A stretch of 64,000 nucleotides of DNA from Lysobacter silvisoli (GCF_003382365.1 NZ_QTSU01000001.1:1612001-1676000); one strand, 5' to 3'. Positions 18,109-27,813 are shown, numbered from the stretch's first letter. Notes: generated from the sequence alone by a model not told the origin. Made by a program: numbers and translations.

Positions 18109-18125
18109 TTTACGGCGAATTTACG
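18109..18125 (+). promoter_or_regulatory. Candidate KdpE-type operator upstream of torF-kdpFABC
   Basis: TTTACG at 18109-18114 and TTTACG at 18120-18125 are direct repeats separated by five bases. A third TTTACG lies at 18153-18158. The E. coli KdpE operator is two T-rich hexamers (TTTATA and TTTACA) as direct repeats five bases apart, so both sequence and spacing agree well. It precedes the porin-kdp operon by about 100 bases. Confidence 0.5.
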
Positions 18126-18220
18126 CCGCCGGCCCGGCGGCGAAATAGAGGCTTTACGGCCGGTGTTTCGAGAATGGCGATGTGGCCGATCCGGCCTCGC
18201 TCGCCTTCCCGGATACCGAT

Positions 18221-18958
18221 ATGCCGATGCAACCGCCGCGCCCGCGCCAGGCGCGCCTTCCCCTGATCTTCGCCGTGGGCGGCGCCCTGGCGCTGCTGAC
18301 GCTGGGCGCGCGCGCCGACGCCGCCACGCTCACGGGCAACGCCGCGCTGACCAGCGACTACGTCTGGCGCGGCAGCAGCCAAAGCCGGGGCGACCCGGCC
18401 GTGCAAGCCGGCTTCAAGCTCGCCGGCGACTCCGGGGTGTATGCCTCGGTCTGGGGCTCGAGCGTGGAGTTCGCGCCCAGCACCCATGCCAGCAGCGAAC
18501 TGGACTTCACCCTAGGCTGGGCCGGTCAGCTCGCGCCGGACTGGACGCTGGACGCGAACCTGCTGCATTACCGCTACCCCGGCACCACGGCCGATCTCAA
18601 CTGGACCGAGCTCAACGGCACACTCACCTATGCCGACCGCTATTGGCTGGCGCTGGGCTATTCCAACCGCGCGCTGGGCGGCCGCGATGCGGGCCTCTAC
18701 ACACAGTTGGGCGCGCGCCTGCCCGTCAATGAGCGCCTGCGTTTCGAAGCCGCGGCCGGCTACTACCGATTCGACCGCGACGCCCGCAGCACGCTCCAGG
18801 ACGGCTACGCGCACGGCCAGCTCAGCGCGATCTGGGCGGTGAAGGCGCCGCTGGAACTGCGTCTGAGCGCGCACGCCACCGACCGCGACGCCGAGCGCCT
18901 GTTCGGCGACGACTACGCCGGCGACCGCATCGAAGCGGCGCTGCAAGCGTCTTTCTGA
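18221..18958 (+). CDS. TorF-family putative outer-membrane porin, first gene of the kdp operon
   Basis: A 245-residue exported beta-barrel protein. Its signal peptide (ARLPLIFAVGGALALLTLGARADA) ends near residue 33. Then comes the TorF-family opening ATLTGNAALTSDYVWRGSSQ, alternating amphipathic strands, and a terminal phenylalanine (ALQASF) as expected for Bam recognition. The frame reaches a GTG at 18182; the ATG at 18221 puts the signal peptide nearer the start. Only 11 bases separate it from kdpF, so it is almost certainly co-transcribed with kdpFABC. I infer that it lets potassium or another solute cross the outer membrane. Confidence 0.82.
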   Translation: MPMQPPRPRQARLPLIFAVGGALALLTLGARADAATLTGNAALTSDYVWRGSSQSRGDPAVQAGFKLAGDSGVYASVWGSSVEFAPSTHASSELDFTLGWAGQLAPDWTLDANLLHYRYPGTTADLNWTELNGTLTYADRYWLALGYSNRALGGRDAGLYTQLGARLPVNERLRFEAAAGYYRFDRDARSTLQDGYAHGQLSAIWAVKAPLELRLSAHATDRDAERLFGDDYAGDRIEAALQASF

Positions 18959-18969
18959 GGAGCACGACG

Positions 18970-19062
18970 ATGCCCGGCTGGCTGGCTTTGGTATGCGCGG
19001 TATCGGCGGTCGTGGCCGCTGCCTATCTGCTGTACGTGGTGTTGCGTCCGGAAGACTTCTGA
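18970..19062 (+). CDS. kdpF: KdpF, small membrane subunit of the Kdp potassium pump
   Basis: A 30-residue protein, too short for many gene finders. It has one transmembrane segment (ALVCAVSAVVAAAYLLYVVL) followed by RPEDF. E. coli KdpF has 29 residues and ends in a comparable YLVYALINAEAF. A GAGGAGC ribosome site lies just before the ATG. It stabilises the KdpABC complex in the inner membrane. It lies between the porin gene and kdpA. Confidence 0.88.
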   Translation: MPGWLALVCAVSAVVAAAYLLYVVLRPEDF

Positions 19063-19183
19063 CGCAGCGCCTGCGCGGACCGCGGGCGGTCCGCGACGAC
19101 GACGACGCGCGTGGCGGGCAGTCCGCGCGTCCCATGCCGCGCCCAGCAAGGCGCGGCTCCCCTTCAGTCTTGGCTTGAAGACG

Positions 19184-20902
19184 ATGATCGAGATCTTGTT
19201 GGTATTCGCGCTCGCCATCGCGCTGGGCTGGCCGCTGGGCCGGTACCTGGCGCAGGTGATGCGCGGCGCGCCCTCGCGGCTGGACCGGGTGTTCGCACCG
19301 CTGGAGCGCGCCCTGTACCGCGCCCTGGGCATCGACCCCGCGCGCGGCATGAGCTGGCGCGGTTACGCCTGGGCGTTCGGCTGGAGCAACCTGGTGCTGG
19401 CCGGGCTGGTGTGGCTGCAGTTCATGACCCAGGCCTGGCTGCCGTGGAACCCCGACGGCGTGCCCAACCTGCGCTGGGACACCGCGCTGCACACCACGGT
19501 CTCGTTCCTGACCAACACCAATCAGCAGCATTACTCCGGCCAGGCGCAGCTGAGCTATCTGTCGCAGATGGTCGGCATCGTCGGCTTGCAGGTGGCGACG
19601 CCGATGATGGGGTTGGCGATCGTGACCGCAACCTTACGCGGACTATTTGGCGGCCGGGAGCACGCTCGCTCCGATGCGGGTGCGGCATCCGCCTCCAATG
19701 ACCGCGACCTCGGCAACTACTGGGTCGACGTCACCCGCGCCAGCCTGCGCGTCATGCTGCCGCTGTGCCTGCTGTGGGCGCTGCTGCTGACCTGGCAGGG
19801 CGTGCCGTCCACGCTGCAGGCCGGTCCCACGGCGACGCCGGTGGACGCCAGCGCGCAGATGGCCGAGCAGAAGATTCCGCTGGGCCCGGTCGCGGCCATG
19901 GTCGCGGCCAAGCAACTGGGCACCAACGGCGGCGGCTGGTACGGCCCCAACAGCGCGGTGCCGCTGGAGAACCCGACGCCGCTGTCGAACCTGCTGGAAA
20001 CCCTGGCGCTGATCCTGATCCCGGTGGCCGTGACCTTCATGGTCGGGCCGTTCACCGGCCGGCGCAAACTGACCGCGTTGGTGTTCGGCAGCATGCTGCT
20101 GATGTCGGTGCTGTCCACCGGCGCCTCGGTGTGGTCGGAAGCGCACTCGGCCAGCAGCGCCGACGCCGCGCTGATAGAAGGCAAGGAGACCCGTTTCGGC
20201 GCCAGCGACTCGGCGCTGTGGTCGGCGCTGACCACGCAGAGCAGCAACGGGTCGGTCAACGCCATGCACGACTCGCTGGCGCCGCTGACCGGCGGCGTGG
20301 CCATGGTCAACATGCTGGTCAATGCGATCTGGGGCGGCATCGGCTGCGGCCTGCAGCAATTCCTGGTCTATCTGCTGCTGTCGGTGTTCCTGGCCGGGCT
20401 GATGACCGGACGCACGCCGGAGCTGTTCGGCCGCAAGATCGAAGCGCCGGAAGTGCGATTGCTGGCCCTGCTGATCCTGCTGCAGCCGCTGGTGGTGCTG
20501 GGCTTCAGCGCGGTCGCGCTGGCGGTTCCGTCGATCGCCGGCAACTCCAATCCGGGCTTCCACGGCATCGGCCAGGTGTTCTACGAGTACACCTCGGCCT
20601 TCGCCAACAACGGTTCGGGCTTCGAAGGCCTGGGCGACGCCAGCTATTGGTGGAACCTGAGTTGCGCCGTGGTCCTGGCGCTGGGCCGCTACCCGGCGCT
20701 GATCGTGCCGCTGGCCGTGGCCGGCCTGCTGGCGCGCAAGCGCGTGGCGCCGGAGGGCAGCGGCACCCTGCACGTGGAGACGCCGACCTTCGCCCTGACC
20801 CTGATCGCGGTGATCGCGATCCTGACCGTCCTGCAATTCCTGCCCGCGCTGGTGCTCGGCCCGATCGCCGACCACCTGACGCTGAGCGCCGCGGCGCTTT
20901 GA
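19184..20902 (+). CDS. kdpA: Potassium-transporting ATPase subunit KdpA
   Basis: The potassium-binding channel-like subunit of the high-affinity Kdp P-type ATPase in the inner membrane. The protein has about 572 residues with around ten membrane segments and the selectivity-filter-like stretches [35 protein letters not shown] and [11 protein letters not shown]. The frame begins with TTG at 19175, but [19 protein letters not shown] from the ATG at 19184 is the typical start. It is followed after ten bases by kdpB. Length and motifs are complete. Confidence 0.96.
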   Translation: MIEILLVFALAIALGWPLGRYLAQVMRGAPSRLDRVFAPLERALYRALGIDPARGMSWRGYAWAFGWSNLVLAGLVWLQFMTQAWLPWNPDGVPNLRWDTALHTTVSFLTNTNQQHYSGQAQLSYLSQMVGIVGLQVATPMMGLAIVTATLRGLFGGREHARSDAGAASASNDRDLGNYWVDVTRASLRVMLPLCLLWALLLTWQGVPSTLQAGPTATPVDASAQMAEQKIPLGPVAAMVAAKQLGTNGGGWYGPNSAVPLENPTPLSNLLETLALILIPVAVTFMVGPFTGRRKLTALVFGSMLLMSVLSTGASVWSEAHSASSADAALIEGKETRFGASDSALWSALTTQSSNGSVNAMHDSLAPLTGGVAMVNMLVNAIWGGIGCGLQQFLVYLLLSVFLAGLMTGRTPELFGRKIEAPEVRLLALLILLQPLVVLGFSAVALAVPSIAGNSNPGFHGIGQVFYEYTSAFANNGSGFEGLGDASYWWNLSCAVVLALGRYPALIVPLAVAGLLARKRVAPEGSGTLHVETPTFALTLIAVIAILTVLQFLPALVLGPIADHLTLSAAAL

Positions 20903-20912
20903 GGTGAGCCCT

Positions 20913-22988
20913 ATGAACGAAACCATCCATCCCGCAACACCGCGCCGCGCTAGCGCCGCGAGCAACCGCGCCGCCGCCGGTCTCGATGCGCCTGCATTGC
21001 GCGCCGCAGCCATCGCCTCCTTCGTCAAACTCGCGCCGCAGCACGCGGTGCGCAGCCCGATCATGGCCGTGGTGCTGCTGGGCACCGTGCTGTCGCTGCT
21101 GATCGCGCTGTCCGTGCCGGGCAGCGGCGGCTTCGGCGCCGCGGTCGCGGCGATCCTGTTCGTGACCGTGCTGTTCGCCAACTTCGCCGAGGCCGTGGCC
21201 GAAGCGCGCGGCCGCGGCCAGGCCGCCTCGCTCCGTGCGGCGCGGCGCGACCTGGTCGCGCGCAAGCTCGACACCATGGGCCGCAACGAAACCCGCGTCG
21301 CCGCGTCCACCCTGCGCCCGGGCGACCGGGTGATCGTCTCCGCCGGCGAACTGGTGCCGGCCGACGGCGAGATCGTCAAAGGTCTGACCACGATCAACGA
21401 ATCGGCGGTCACCGGCGAATCCGCGCCGGTGCTGCGCGAGGCCGGCACCGACCGCTCCGGCGTGATCGGCGGCACCAAGGTGCTGTCGGACGAAATCGTG
21501 GTCGAGGTCAGCGCCGAACCGGGCCAGAGCTTCCTGGACCGCATGATCGCGCTGGTCGAAGGCGCCCACCGGCAGAAGACGCCCAACGAGATCGCCCTGA
21601 CCATGCTGCTGGCGGCGATGACCCTGACCTTCCTGATCGTGGTCGCCACGCTGCCGTTCTTCGCCGGCTTCGTCGGCGCCCGCCTGGATCCGCTGCTGCT
21701 GATCGCGCTGCTGGTGTGCCTGATCCCGACCACCATCGGCGGCCTGCTGCCGGCCATCGGCATCGCCGGCATGAACCGCGCGCTGTCGGCCAACGTGCTG
21801 GCCAAGTCGGGCAAGGCGGTGGAAGTGGCCGGCGACGTCGATGTGCTGCTGCTGGACAAGACCGGTACCATCACCCACGGCGACCGCCAGGCCACCGCCT
21901 TCCATCCGCTGGCCGGCGTCGACCGCTCGCAGCTGCGCGATGCCGCCCTGCTCGCCTCGCTCGCCGACCCCACCCCGGAAGGCAAGTCCATCGTGCGCCT
22001 GGCGCGCGAGCAGCACAGCGGCGTGGCCGAGCCGGAACATGCGACCTATCTGCAGTTCAGCGCGCAGACGCGCATGTCCGGTGTCGACCTGCCCACGGAT
22101 GCGGAGGGCGGCGCGCGCGCGATCCGCAAGGGCGCCGCCGATGCCATCGGCCAATACGTGCGCTCGCTGGGCGGCCAAGTGACTGCGGAACTGGCCGCGC
22201 GGGTCGAGCAGGTCGCGCGCGGCGGCGCCACGCCGCTGGTGGTGGCCGAGGGCCGTTATGTGCTCGGCGTGGTCGAGCTGTCGGACGTGGTCAAGCACGG
22301 CGTCAAGGAACGTTTCGCGCGGCTGCGGGCGATGGGCGTGCGCACGGTGATGATCACCGGCGACAACCCGCTCACCGCCGCCGCCATCGCCGCCGAAGCC
22401 GGCGTGGACGACTACATCGCCGAGGCCAGGCCCGAGGACAAGCTTGCCCGCATCCGTGCCGAGCAGGCCGGCGGCCGCCTGGTGGCGATGGTCGGCGACG
22501 GCACCAACGACGCGCCGGCGCTGGCCCAGGCCGACGTGGGCCTGGCGATGAACTCCGGCACCCAGGCGGCGAAGGAGGCCGGCAACATGGTCGACCTGGA
22601 CTCCGACCCGGCCAAGCTGCTGGCGGTGGTGGAAGTGGGCAAGCAGCAGCTGATCACCCGCGGCGCGCTGACCACGTTCTCGCTGGCCAACGACGTGTCC
22701 AAATACTTCGCGATCCTGCCGGCGCTGTTCGCCGCGGCCGTACCGCAGATGGCCGCGCTCAACGTCATGCGGTTGTCCAGCCCGACCCACGCGGTGCTGG
22801 CGGCGCTGATCTTCAACGCCCTGATCATTCCTGCGCTGATCCCGCTGGCCCTGGCCGGCGTGCGCTTCAAGCCGGCCAGCGCGGTGGTGCTGCTGCGCCG
22901 GAACATGCTGCTCTACGGCCTGGGCGGCGTGCTGCTGCCGTTCCTGGGCATCAAGCTCATCGACCTGGCTTTGTCCACTCTCTTCTGA
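20913..22988 (+). CDS. kdpB: Potassium-transporting ATPase subunit KdpB
   Basis: The catalytic P-type ATPase subunit. The 691-residue protein has the actuator TGES ([10 protein letters not shown]), the phosphorylation motif DKTGTITHG with Asp315, [14 protein letters not shown], and the hinge [20 protein letters not shown], with membrane segments before and after. A GTG at 20904 is possible, but the ATG at 20913 has the better-placed GAGGTGAG ribosome site. It sits between kdpA and kdpC. A palindromic element separates it from kdpC. Confidence 0.96.
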   Translation: MNETIHPATPRRASAASNRAAAGLDAPALRAAAIASFVKLAPQHAVRSPIMAVVLLGTVLSLLIALSVPGSGGFGAAVAAILFVTVLFANFAEAVAEARGRGQAASLRAARRDLVARKLDTMGRNETRVAASTLRPGDRVIVSAGELVPADGEIVKGLTTINESAVTGESAPVLREAGTDRSGVIGGTKVLSDEIVVEVSAEPGQSFLDRMIALVEGAHRQKTPNEIALTMLLAAMTLTFLIVVATLPFFAGFVGARLDPLLLIALLVCLIPTTIGGLLPAIGIAGMNRALSANVLAKSGKAVEVAGDVDVLLLDKTGTITHGDRQATAFHPLAGVDRSQLRDAALLASLADPTPEGKSIVRLAREQHSGVAEPEHATYLQFSAQTRMSGVDLPTDAEGGARAIRKGAADAIGQYVRSLGGQVTAELAARVEQVARGGATPLVVAEGRYVLGVVELSDVVKHGVKERFARLRAMGVRTVMITGDNPLTAAAIAAEAGVDDYIAEARPEDKLARIRAEQAGGRLVAMVGDGTNDAPALAQADVGLAMNSGTQAAKEAGNMVDLDSDPAKLLAVVEVGKQQLITRGALTTFSLANDVSKYFAILPALFAAAVPQMAALNVMRLSSPTHAVLAALIFNALIIPALIPLALAGVRFKPASAVVLLRRNMLLYGLGGVLLPFLGIKLIDLALSTLF

Positions 22989-22997
22989 CCGCCAAGC

Positions 22998-23023
22998 CCC
23001 CTCTCCCGCTTGCGGGAGAGGGG
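22998..23023. repeat. Perfect palindrome between kdpB and kdpC
   Basis: CCCCTCTCCCGC, TT, GCGGGAGAGGGG forms a 12-bp stem in the 80-base kdpB-kdpC gap and is the same element as at 2599-2624. Inside an operon it could protect the upstream message or lower kdpC expression. Confidence 0.8.
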
Positions 23024-23068
23024 TTGGGTGAGGGCAGCCGTCCCTCGCCGCCACAAACCGGAAACCGT

Positions 23069-23692
23069 ATGAACACCGCAACCGTCCCCTCCCTTGACGA
23101 CCGCATCGGCCTGCGCGCTCCGCTGCTGTTCGCCTGCGTCTCTCTGCTGGGCTTCGGCCTGGCCTACTCGCTGATCGGCACGGTGCTGTCCGGCATCGCC
23201 TTTCCGCATCAGGCCACCGGCTCCATCGTCGAACGCGATGGCCGCGCCGTGGGCTCGTCGCTGATCGCTCAGCCTTTCGTCGATGCGCGTTACTTCCAGC
23301 CGCGACCGTCCGCGGCCAAGTACGACCCGATGGCCGCGGCCGGCAGCAATCAGGCGCGCAGCAACCCGGATCTGCGCAAGCGCCTGGCCGAAGAAACCGC
23401 CGCGATCGCCGCTCGCGAAGGCATTGCCTTGAGCGAGGTGCCGCCGGAACTGGCCACCCAGTCCGGCGGCGGCCTGGATCCGCAGATCTCGCCGCGCTCG
23501 GCGCAGGTGCAGGCCGCGCGCGTGGCGCGGGCGCGCGGGATCGACCCGGCCCAGGTCGATGCGCTGATCGCGCAGCACACGCAGCCGCCGCAGTACGGCG
23601 TGCTGGGCGAGCCGCGGGTGAACGTGCTCGCGCTCAATCTGGCCCTGGATGCACAACAGCGACAGCACCTGGATACGCGGACGAGGCGGTGA
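23069..23692 (+). CDS. kdpC: Potassium-transporting ATPase subunit KdpC
   Basis: The single-span accessory subunit of the Kdp ATPase. The 207-residue protein has one membrane helix (LLFACVSLLGFGLAYSLIG), then periplasmic motifs GSSLIAQPF, RYFQPRPSAAKYDP, AAGSNQARSNPDL and the C-terminal RVNVLALNLALD. Upstream sequence in the same frame is a shadow of kdpB. Length is near the family's usual 190. It is the last structural gene of the pump. Confidence 0.95.
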   Translation: MNTATVPSLDDRIGLRAPLLFACVSLLGFGLAYSLIGTVLSGIAFPHQATGSIVERDGRAVGSSLIAQPFVDARYFQPRPSAAKYDPMAAAGSNQARSNPDLRKRLAEETAAIAAREGIALSEVPPELATQSGGGLDPQISPRSAQVQAARVARARGIDPAQVDALIAQHTQPPQYGVLGEPRVNVLALNLALDAQQRQHLDTRTRR

Positions 23693-23745
23693 AGCCCTGG
23701 CGGCCAACCCATTCCCCAGTCCCTACTCCCTAATCCATTCCTAAT

Positions 23746-23775
23746 CCGTCATTCCGGCGAAAGCCGGAATGACGG
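23746..23775. repeat. Strong hairpin with GAAA loop between kdpC and kdpD
   Basis: CCGTCATTCCGGC, GAAA, GCCGGAATGACGG is a perfect 13-bp stem closed by a GNRA-type tetraloop. It lies in the 194-base gap between kdpC and kdpD. No T-run follows, so it more likely acts as an mRNA stabiliser or dispersed repeat than as a full terminator. Confidence 0.75.
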
Positions 23776-23886
23776 GTAGTTGGTCCTTGTCGGCCCCAGG
23801 TCGCCATGACCCATCGTCGCGCAGCCGCATCGCTCACCCAAATACCGCACTACGCGCCCCTCACCCCGCAAGCGCACAATTCCCGC

Positions 23887-26565
23887 ATGAACGACCCCCG
23901 CAGCGCCCAAGCCGACGCCCTGATGGGCGAACTGCAACGCCAGGGCGCCGGGCGCCTGACCGTGTTCCTGGGCGCCGCGCCGGGCGTGGGCAAGACCTAC
24001 ACCATGCTCGGGCGGGCGCGCGAGCTGCAGCGGCGCGGCATCGACGTGGTCGTGGGCATCGTCGAAACCCACGGCCGCGCCGAAACCGGCGCCCTGGTCG
24101 AAGGCCTGGAGCTGCTGCCGCGCAAGCGCCTGGACTACCAGGGCCGCGCGCTGGAAGAAATGGACCTGGACGCCCTGCTCGCGCGCAAGCCGCAGCTGGC
24201 CCTGGTCGACGAACTCGCGCACCGCAACGCGCCCGGCAGCCGTCATGAGCGGCGCTGGCAGGACGTGTCGGAACTGCTGGACGCCGGCATCGACGTCTAC
24301 ACCGCGGTCAACATCCAGCACCTGGAAAGCCTCAACGACGTGGTCCACCGCATCACCGGCGTGCGCGTCGGCGAGACCGTGCCCGATGCGCTGTTCGACC
24401 GCCTGCGCGACATCGTGCTGGTCGACCTGCCGCCGCGCGAGTTGATCGAACGCCTGCAGCAGGGCAAGGTCTACGTGCCCGAGCAGGCCGCGCACGCCCT
24501 GCAGGCCTTCTTCTCGCCGTCCAACCTCACCGCCCTGCGCGAACTGGCGATGCAGACCGCCGCCGACCGCGTCGACAGCGACCTGCGCGAAGCGCAGACC
24601 GCGCGCGGCCTACCCGGCGTGCCGCTGCGGCGCGCGGTGATGGTGGCGATCGACGGCCTGGGCGCGTCCGAATACCTGGTGCGCGTGGCCCGGCGCCTGG
24701 CCGAGCGCCGCGACGCGCCCTGGCTGGTGGCGACCGTGCAGACCGGCGGCGCGCCCGACCCGCAGCGCCAGGGCGAACTGGACCGTGCCTTCGCCCTGGC
24801 CCGGCGCCTGGGCGGCGAGGCCGTGGTCCTGCACGGACACAGCATCGTCGACGCCCTGCTCGACCACGCCGAACGCGCGGGCGTGTCGACCATCGTGCTC
24901 GGCCGCACCCGCGAACGGCCGCTGGCGCGCATGGTCAACCGCACCCTGACCCAGCAACTGATCCAGCGCGGCGCGCATTACGAACTGACCATCGTCAGCA
25001 CGCCCGAAGCGCGCGCACGCGCGCGCCGCTCGTTGCGCGACGGCGGCCAGCGCCTGCGCGGCCTACTCAGCCGCAGCGACGCGGCGCTGGCCGTGGCCGC
25101 GGTGGCCGTGGCCACGCTGCTGGCTTGGTTCGCCGAACGCTGGATCGGGCTGGACGACCTGTCGCTGGTGTTCATCGTCGCGGTGGTGGTGGTGGCCGCG
25201 CGCACCCGCATGACCGCGGCGGTGCTGGCCTCGGCGCTGTGCTTTCTGGCCTACAACTTCTTCTTCATCGAACCGCGTTACACCCTGCTGATCGGCGCCA
25301 GCCAGGGCGTGACCACGGTGACGCTGTTCCTGGTGGCGGCGCTGGTCGCCGGCCGGCTCGCGTCCAAACTGCGCATGCAGGTGCTGGCGCTGCGCGCGGC
25401 CAACGCCCATGCCACCGAACTGCAGGCGCTGGGCCGCGAACTGGCCACCGCCGCCGACGCCGGCCAGGTCGCGCGCGCTGGCAAACGCGCATTGAAACGT
25501 TCGCTGGGCGCCGACGCCTTCGTCCACGTCGGCGCCGCGCCGCTGGCGGGCCCGTCGCTGCCCGAACTCAGCGACAAGGACCGCGCCGCCGCCGACTGGG
25601 CGCTCAAGCACCGCCAGGCCGCCGGTCGCTACACCGACACGCTCGCCGGCTCGGACTGGTGGCTGCTACCGTTGACCGGCGACGCCGGCGCGGACAAGCC
25701 GGCCGCCGGTCTGGTGGGCCTGCGTTTCGATGCCGCGCTGACGCGGCTGGGTCCGGAGCAGCGGCGCCTGGCCGAGGCCATGACCGACGACATCGCCCAG
25801 GCGGTGCTGCGCACGCGCCTGGTCGCCGACCTGGAGGACGCGCGCGTGGGCGGCGAAACCGAGCGCCTGCGCTCTGCCCTGCTGTCCTCGGTCTCGCACG
25901 ACCTGCGCTCGCCGCTGGCCTCGATCATCGGCGCGGCCAGCAGCCTGGACAGCTACGGCGAGGCGATGAGCCGCGAAGACCGCCACACCCTGCTGGATAC
26001 CGTGCGGGTCGAAGGCGAGCGCCTGGACCGCTACATCCAGAACCTGCTCGACATGACCCGCCTGGGCCACGGCGGGCTCACCCTCAACCGCGACTGGATC
26101 GGCGTGGACGAGCTGATCGGCTCGGCGGTGACGCGCCTGCAGCGCTACGAACCGGCCGCGCGTTTCGACGTGGCCACCGCGCCGGAGCTGCGGCCGATCT
26201 GGGTGCACCCGGCGCTGATCGAGCAGGCGCTGTTCAACGTGCTGGAGAACGCGGCCAAGTTCTCGCCCGCGGGCGCGGCCGTGAGCGTGGACGCGCGCCT
26301 GAGCGAGGGCGCGCTGCGCATCGACGTGAGCGACCGCGGCCCCGGCATTCCCGAGGACGAGCGCCGGCGCATCTTCGACATGTTCTACAGCGTCGAGCGC
26401 GGCGACCGCGGCCGCCAGGGCACCGGTCTGGGCCTGGCGATCTGCCAGGGCATGATCGGCGCCCACGGCGGCGGCGTGGAGGCGCTGCCCGGCCGCGATG
26501 GCTTGGGCACCACGATACGCATTACCCTGCCGCTCATCGAACCCGCCGCGCCCGCCACCGCATGA
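23887..26565 (+). CDS. kdpD: Potassium sensor histidine kinase KdpD
   Basis: The inner-membrane sensor that controls kdp expression with KdpE. The protein has about 892 residues, in order: an N-terminal KdpD domain with Walker A GAAPGVGKT, a universal-stress-like domain (near MVAIDGLGASEYLVRVARR), four membrane helices around residues 400-510, a GAF-like domain, and the kinase core. That core carries SVSHDLRSPLAS with the phospho-accepting His671, NVLENAAKFSP, DRGPGIPEDE and GTGLGLAICQG. A start at 23806 is possible, but the ATG at 23887 matches the E. coli N-terminus. Its stop overlaps the kdpE start. Confidence 0.95.
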   Translation: MNDPRSAQADALMGELQRQGAGRLTVFLGAAPGVGKTYTMLGRARELQRRGIDVVVGIVETHGRAETGALVEGLELLPRKRLDYQGRALEEMDLDALLARKPQLALVDELAHRNAPGSRHERRWQDVSELLDAGIDVYTAVNIQHLESLNDVVHRITGVRVGETVPDALFDRLRDIVLVDLPPRELIERLQQGKVYVPEQAAHALQAFFSPSNLTALRELAMQTAADRVDSDLREAQTARGLPGVPLRRAVMVAIDGLGASEYLVRVARRLAERRDAPWLVATVQTGGAPDPQRQGELDRAFALARRLGGEAVVLHGHSIVDALLDHAERAGVSTIVLGRTRERPLARMVNRTLTQQLIQRGAHYELTIVSTPEARARARRSLRDGGQRLRGLLSRSDAALAVAAVAVATLLAWFAERWIGLDDLSLVFIVAVVVVAARTRMTAAVLASALCFLAYNFFFIEPRYTLLIGASQGVTTVTLFLVAALVAGRLASKLRMQVLALRAANAHATELQALGRELATAADAGQVARAGKRALKRSLGADAFVHVGAAPLAGPSLPELSDKDRAAADWALKHRQAAGRYTDTLAGSDWWLLPLTGDAGADKPAAGLVGLRFDAALTRLGPEQRRLAEAMTDDIAQAVLRTRLVADLEDARVGGETERLRSALLSSVSHDLRSPLASIIGAASSLDSYGEAMSREDRHTLLDTVRVEGERLDRYIQNLLDMTRLGHGGLTLNRDWIGVDELIGSAVTRLQRYEPAARFDVATAPELRPIWVHPALIEQALFNVLENAAKFSPAGAAVSVDARLSEGALRIDVSDRGPGIPEDERRRIFDMFYSVERGDRGRQGTGLGLAICQGMIGAHGGGVEALPGRDGLGTTIRITLPLIEPAAPATA

Positions 26566-27290
26566 CCGAGGACCGCTCCGCCGCCAACGCCACCGCCGTG
26601 CCGGCCGCGCGCGTGCTGGTGATCGACGACGAGCCGCAGATTCGCAAGTTCCTCGACATCAGCCTGCGCGCGCAGGGTTACGCCGTGGACAGCGCCGACA
26701 CCGGCGAAGCTGGCCTGGCCGCGCTGGCGACCCACGGCGCCGACCTGGTGATCCTGGACCTGGGCCTGCCCGACCGCGACGGCCATGAAGTGTTGCACGA
26801 GCTGCGGCAATGGTCGTCGGTGCCGGTGATCCTGCTCACCGTGCGCTCCAGCGAGGCCGAGAAGGTCGCCGCGCTGGACGCCGGCGGCAACGACTATGTG
26901 ACCAAGCCCTTCGGCGTGCAGGAGCTGATGGCGCGCGTGCGCGCGCTGCTGCGCGCGCACGCGGCGCAGGACGACGGCGCGCCGGCGGGCTTCGACGACG
27001 GTCGTCTGCAGGTGGACCTGGCCCGGCGAGAGGTGCGCCTGGACGGCGAACCGCTCGCGCTCACGCGCAAGGAATACGCCCTGCTCGCCCTGCTGCTGCG
27101 CCACGCCGGCCGCGTGGTGACCCAGCCGCAGCTGCTGCGCGAGCTGTGGGGGCCCACGCATCAGCACGACACCCATTACCTGCGCATCCTGGTCGGCAAG
27201 CTGCGGCATAAGCTGGGCGACGACGCAGCCGCGCCGCGCTACATCGCGACGGAGCCGGGCGTGGGCTTGCGGTTTATCGACCGGCACTGA
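26562..27290 (+). CDS. kdpE: Kdp operon response regulator KdpE
   Basis: An OmpR-family activator of kdpFABC. The 242-residue protein has a receiver domain with VLVIDDEPQ, the phosphorylation aspartate in VILDLGLPD (Asp66), VRSSEAEKVAAL and the KPFG lysine. A winged-helix DNA-binding domain follows (LALTRKEYALLALLLRHAGR, HYLRILVGKLRHKL). The ATGA overlap with kdpD shows coupling. Its likely target is the direct repeat at 18109-18125. Confidence 0.95.
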   Translation: MTEDRSAANATAVPAARVLVIDDEPQIRKFLDISLRAQGYAVDSADTGEAGLAALATHGADLVILDLGLPDRDGHEVLHELRQWSSVPVILLTVRSSEAEKVAALDAGGNDYVTKPFGVQELMARVRALLRAHAAQDDGAPAGFDDGRLQVDLARREVRLDGEPLALTRKEYALLALLLRHAGRVVTQPQLLRELWGPTHQHDTHYLRILVGKLRHKLGDDAAAPRYIATEPGVGLRFIDRH

Positions 27291-27318
27291 GGCCCGCTCG
27301 CGGCGCAAGCGCTTTGGG

Positions 27319-27765
27319 GTAGGAGCGGCGTAAGCCACGACCGCGGAGCCCCGGGCGCGTCGGAATTGCGAAGGGCGGCGGCGCAGGATGCGCGCATTCG
27401 CTGGCTGGTGGGGCTCAATCGCGGCTTACGCCGCTCCCACAGAATGCAGCAGAACGTCGTCGCATCGACGATGCATAGGTCGATGCGGTTATCGCCGTAT
27501 GTGCCGTTTCGCGGTCGCGGCTCGCGCCGCTCCTACCGGAAGCCGCTGTAGGAGCTGCGCGAGCCGCGACCGCGAGGTCTCAGGCGCGTCGGAATTGCGA
27601 AGGGCGTAGGTGCGCGGTGCGCGCATTCGCTGGTCGGCGGGGCTCAATCGCGGCTCACGCCACTCCCACAGAAGGCATGAGGGCGGCGTCGGCGAAGGAC
27701 GTGGGCGATGCGGTTATCGCAGTGTGTGCCGTTGCGCGGCCGCGGCTTGCGCCGCGCCTACCCCA
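27319..27765. repeat. REP cluster inside a ~229-bp tandem duplication
   Basis: The 563 bases between kdpE and tRNA-Arg hold no credible gene. GTAG-type REP copies lie at 27319-27346, 27414-27440 (inverted), 27510-27536 (inverted), 27548-27574, 27646-27670 (inverted) and 27735-27761 (inverted). The order repeats: GTAGGAG at 27319 and 27548, AATTGCGAAGGGCG at 27364 and 27593, CGATGCGGTTATCGC at 27481 and 27706. So the whole block is two diverged copies of a unit of about 225-229 bp. Confidence 0.8.
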
Positions 27766-27813
27766 AGGCGCGGCGTGGATTTCGCGAAGCGCGAAACGAA
27801 AAGCGCGCAAAAC

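Noticed and set aside
19643-21991. A 782-codon minus-strand frame across kdpA and kdpB
   Set aside because: It is antisense to both pump genes and has shadow-type composition.
27319-27761. Regularly repeated 25-30-bp sequences suggesting a CRISPR array
   Set aside because: Spacing and orientation are irregular, the repeats are imperfect GTAG-headed palindromes in both orientations, and no cas gene is nearby.
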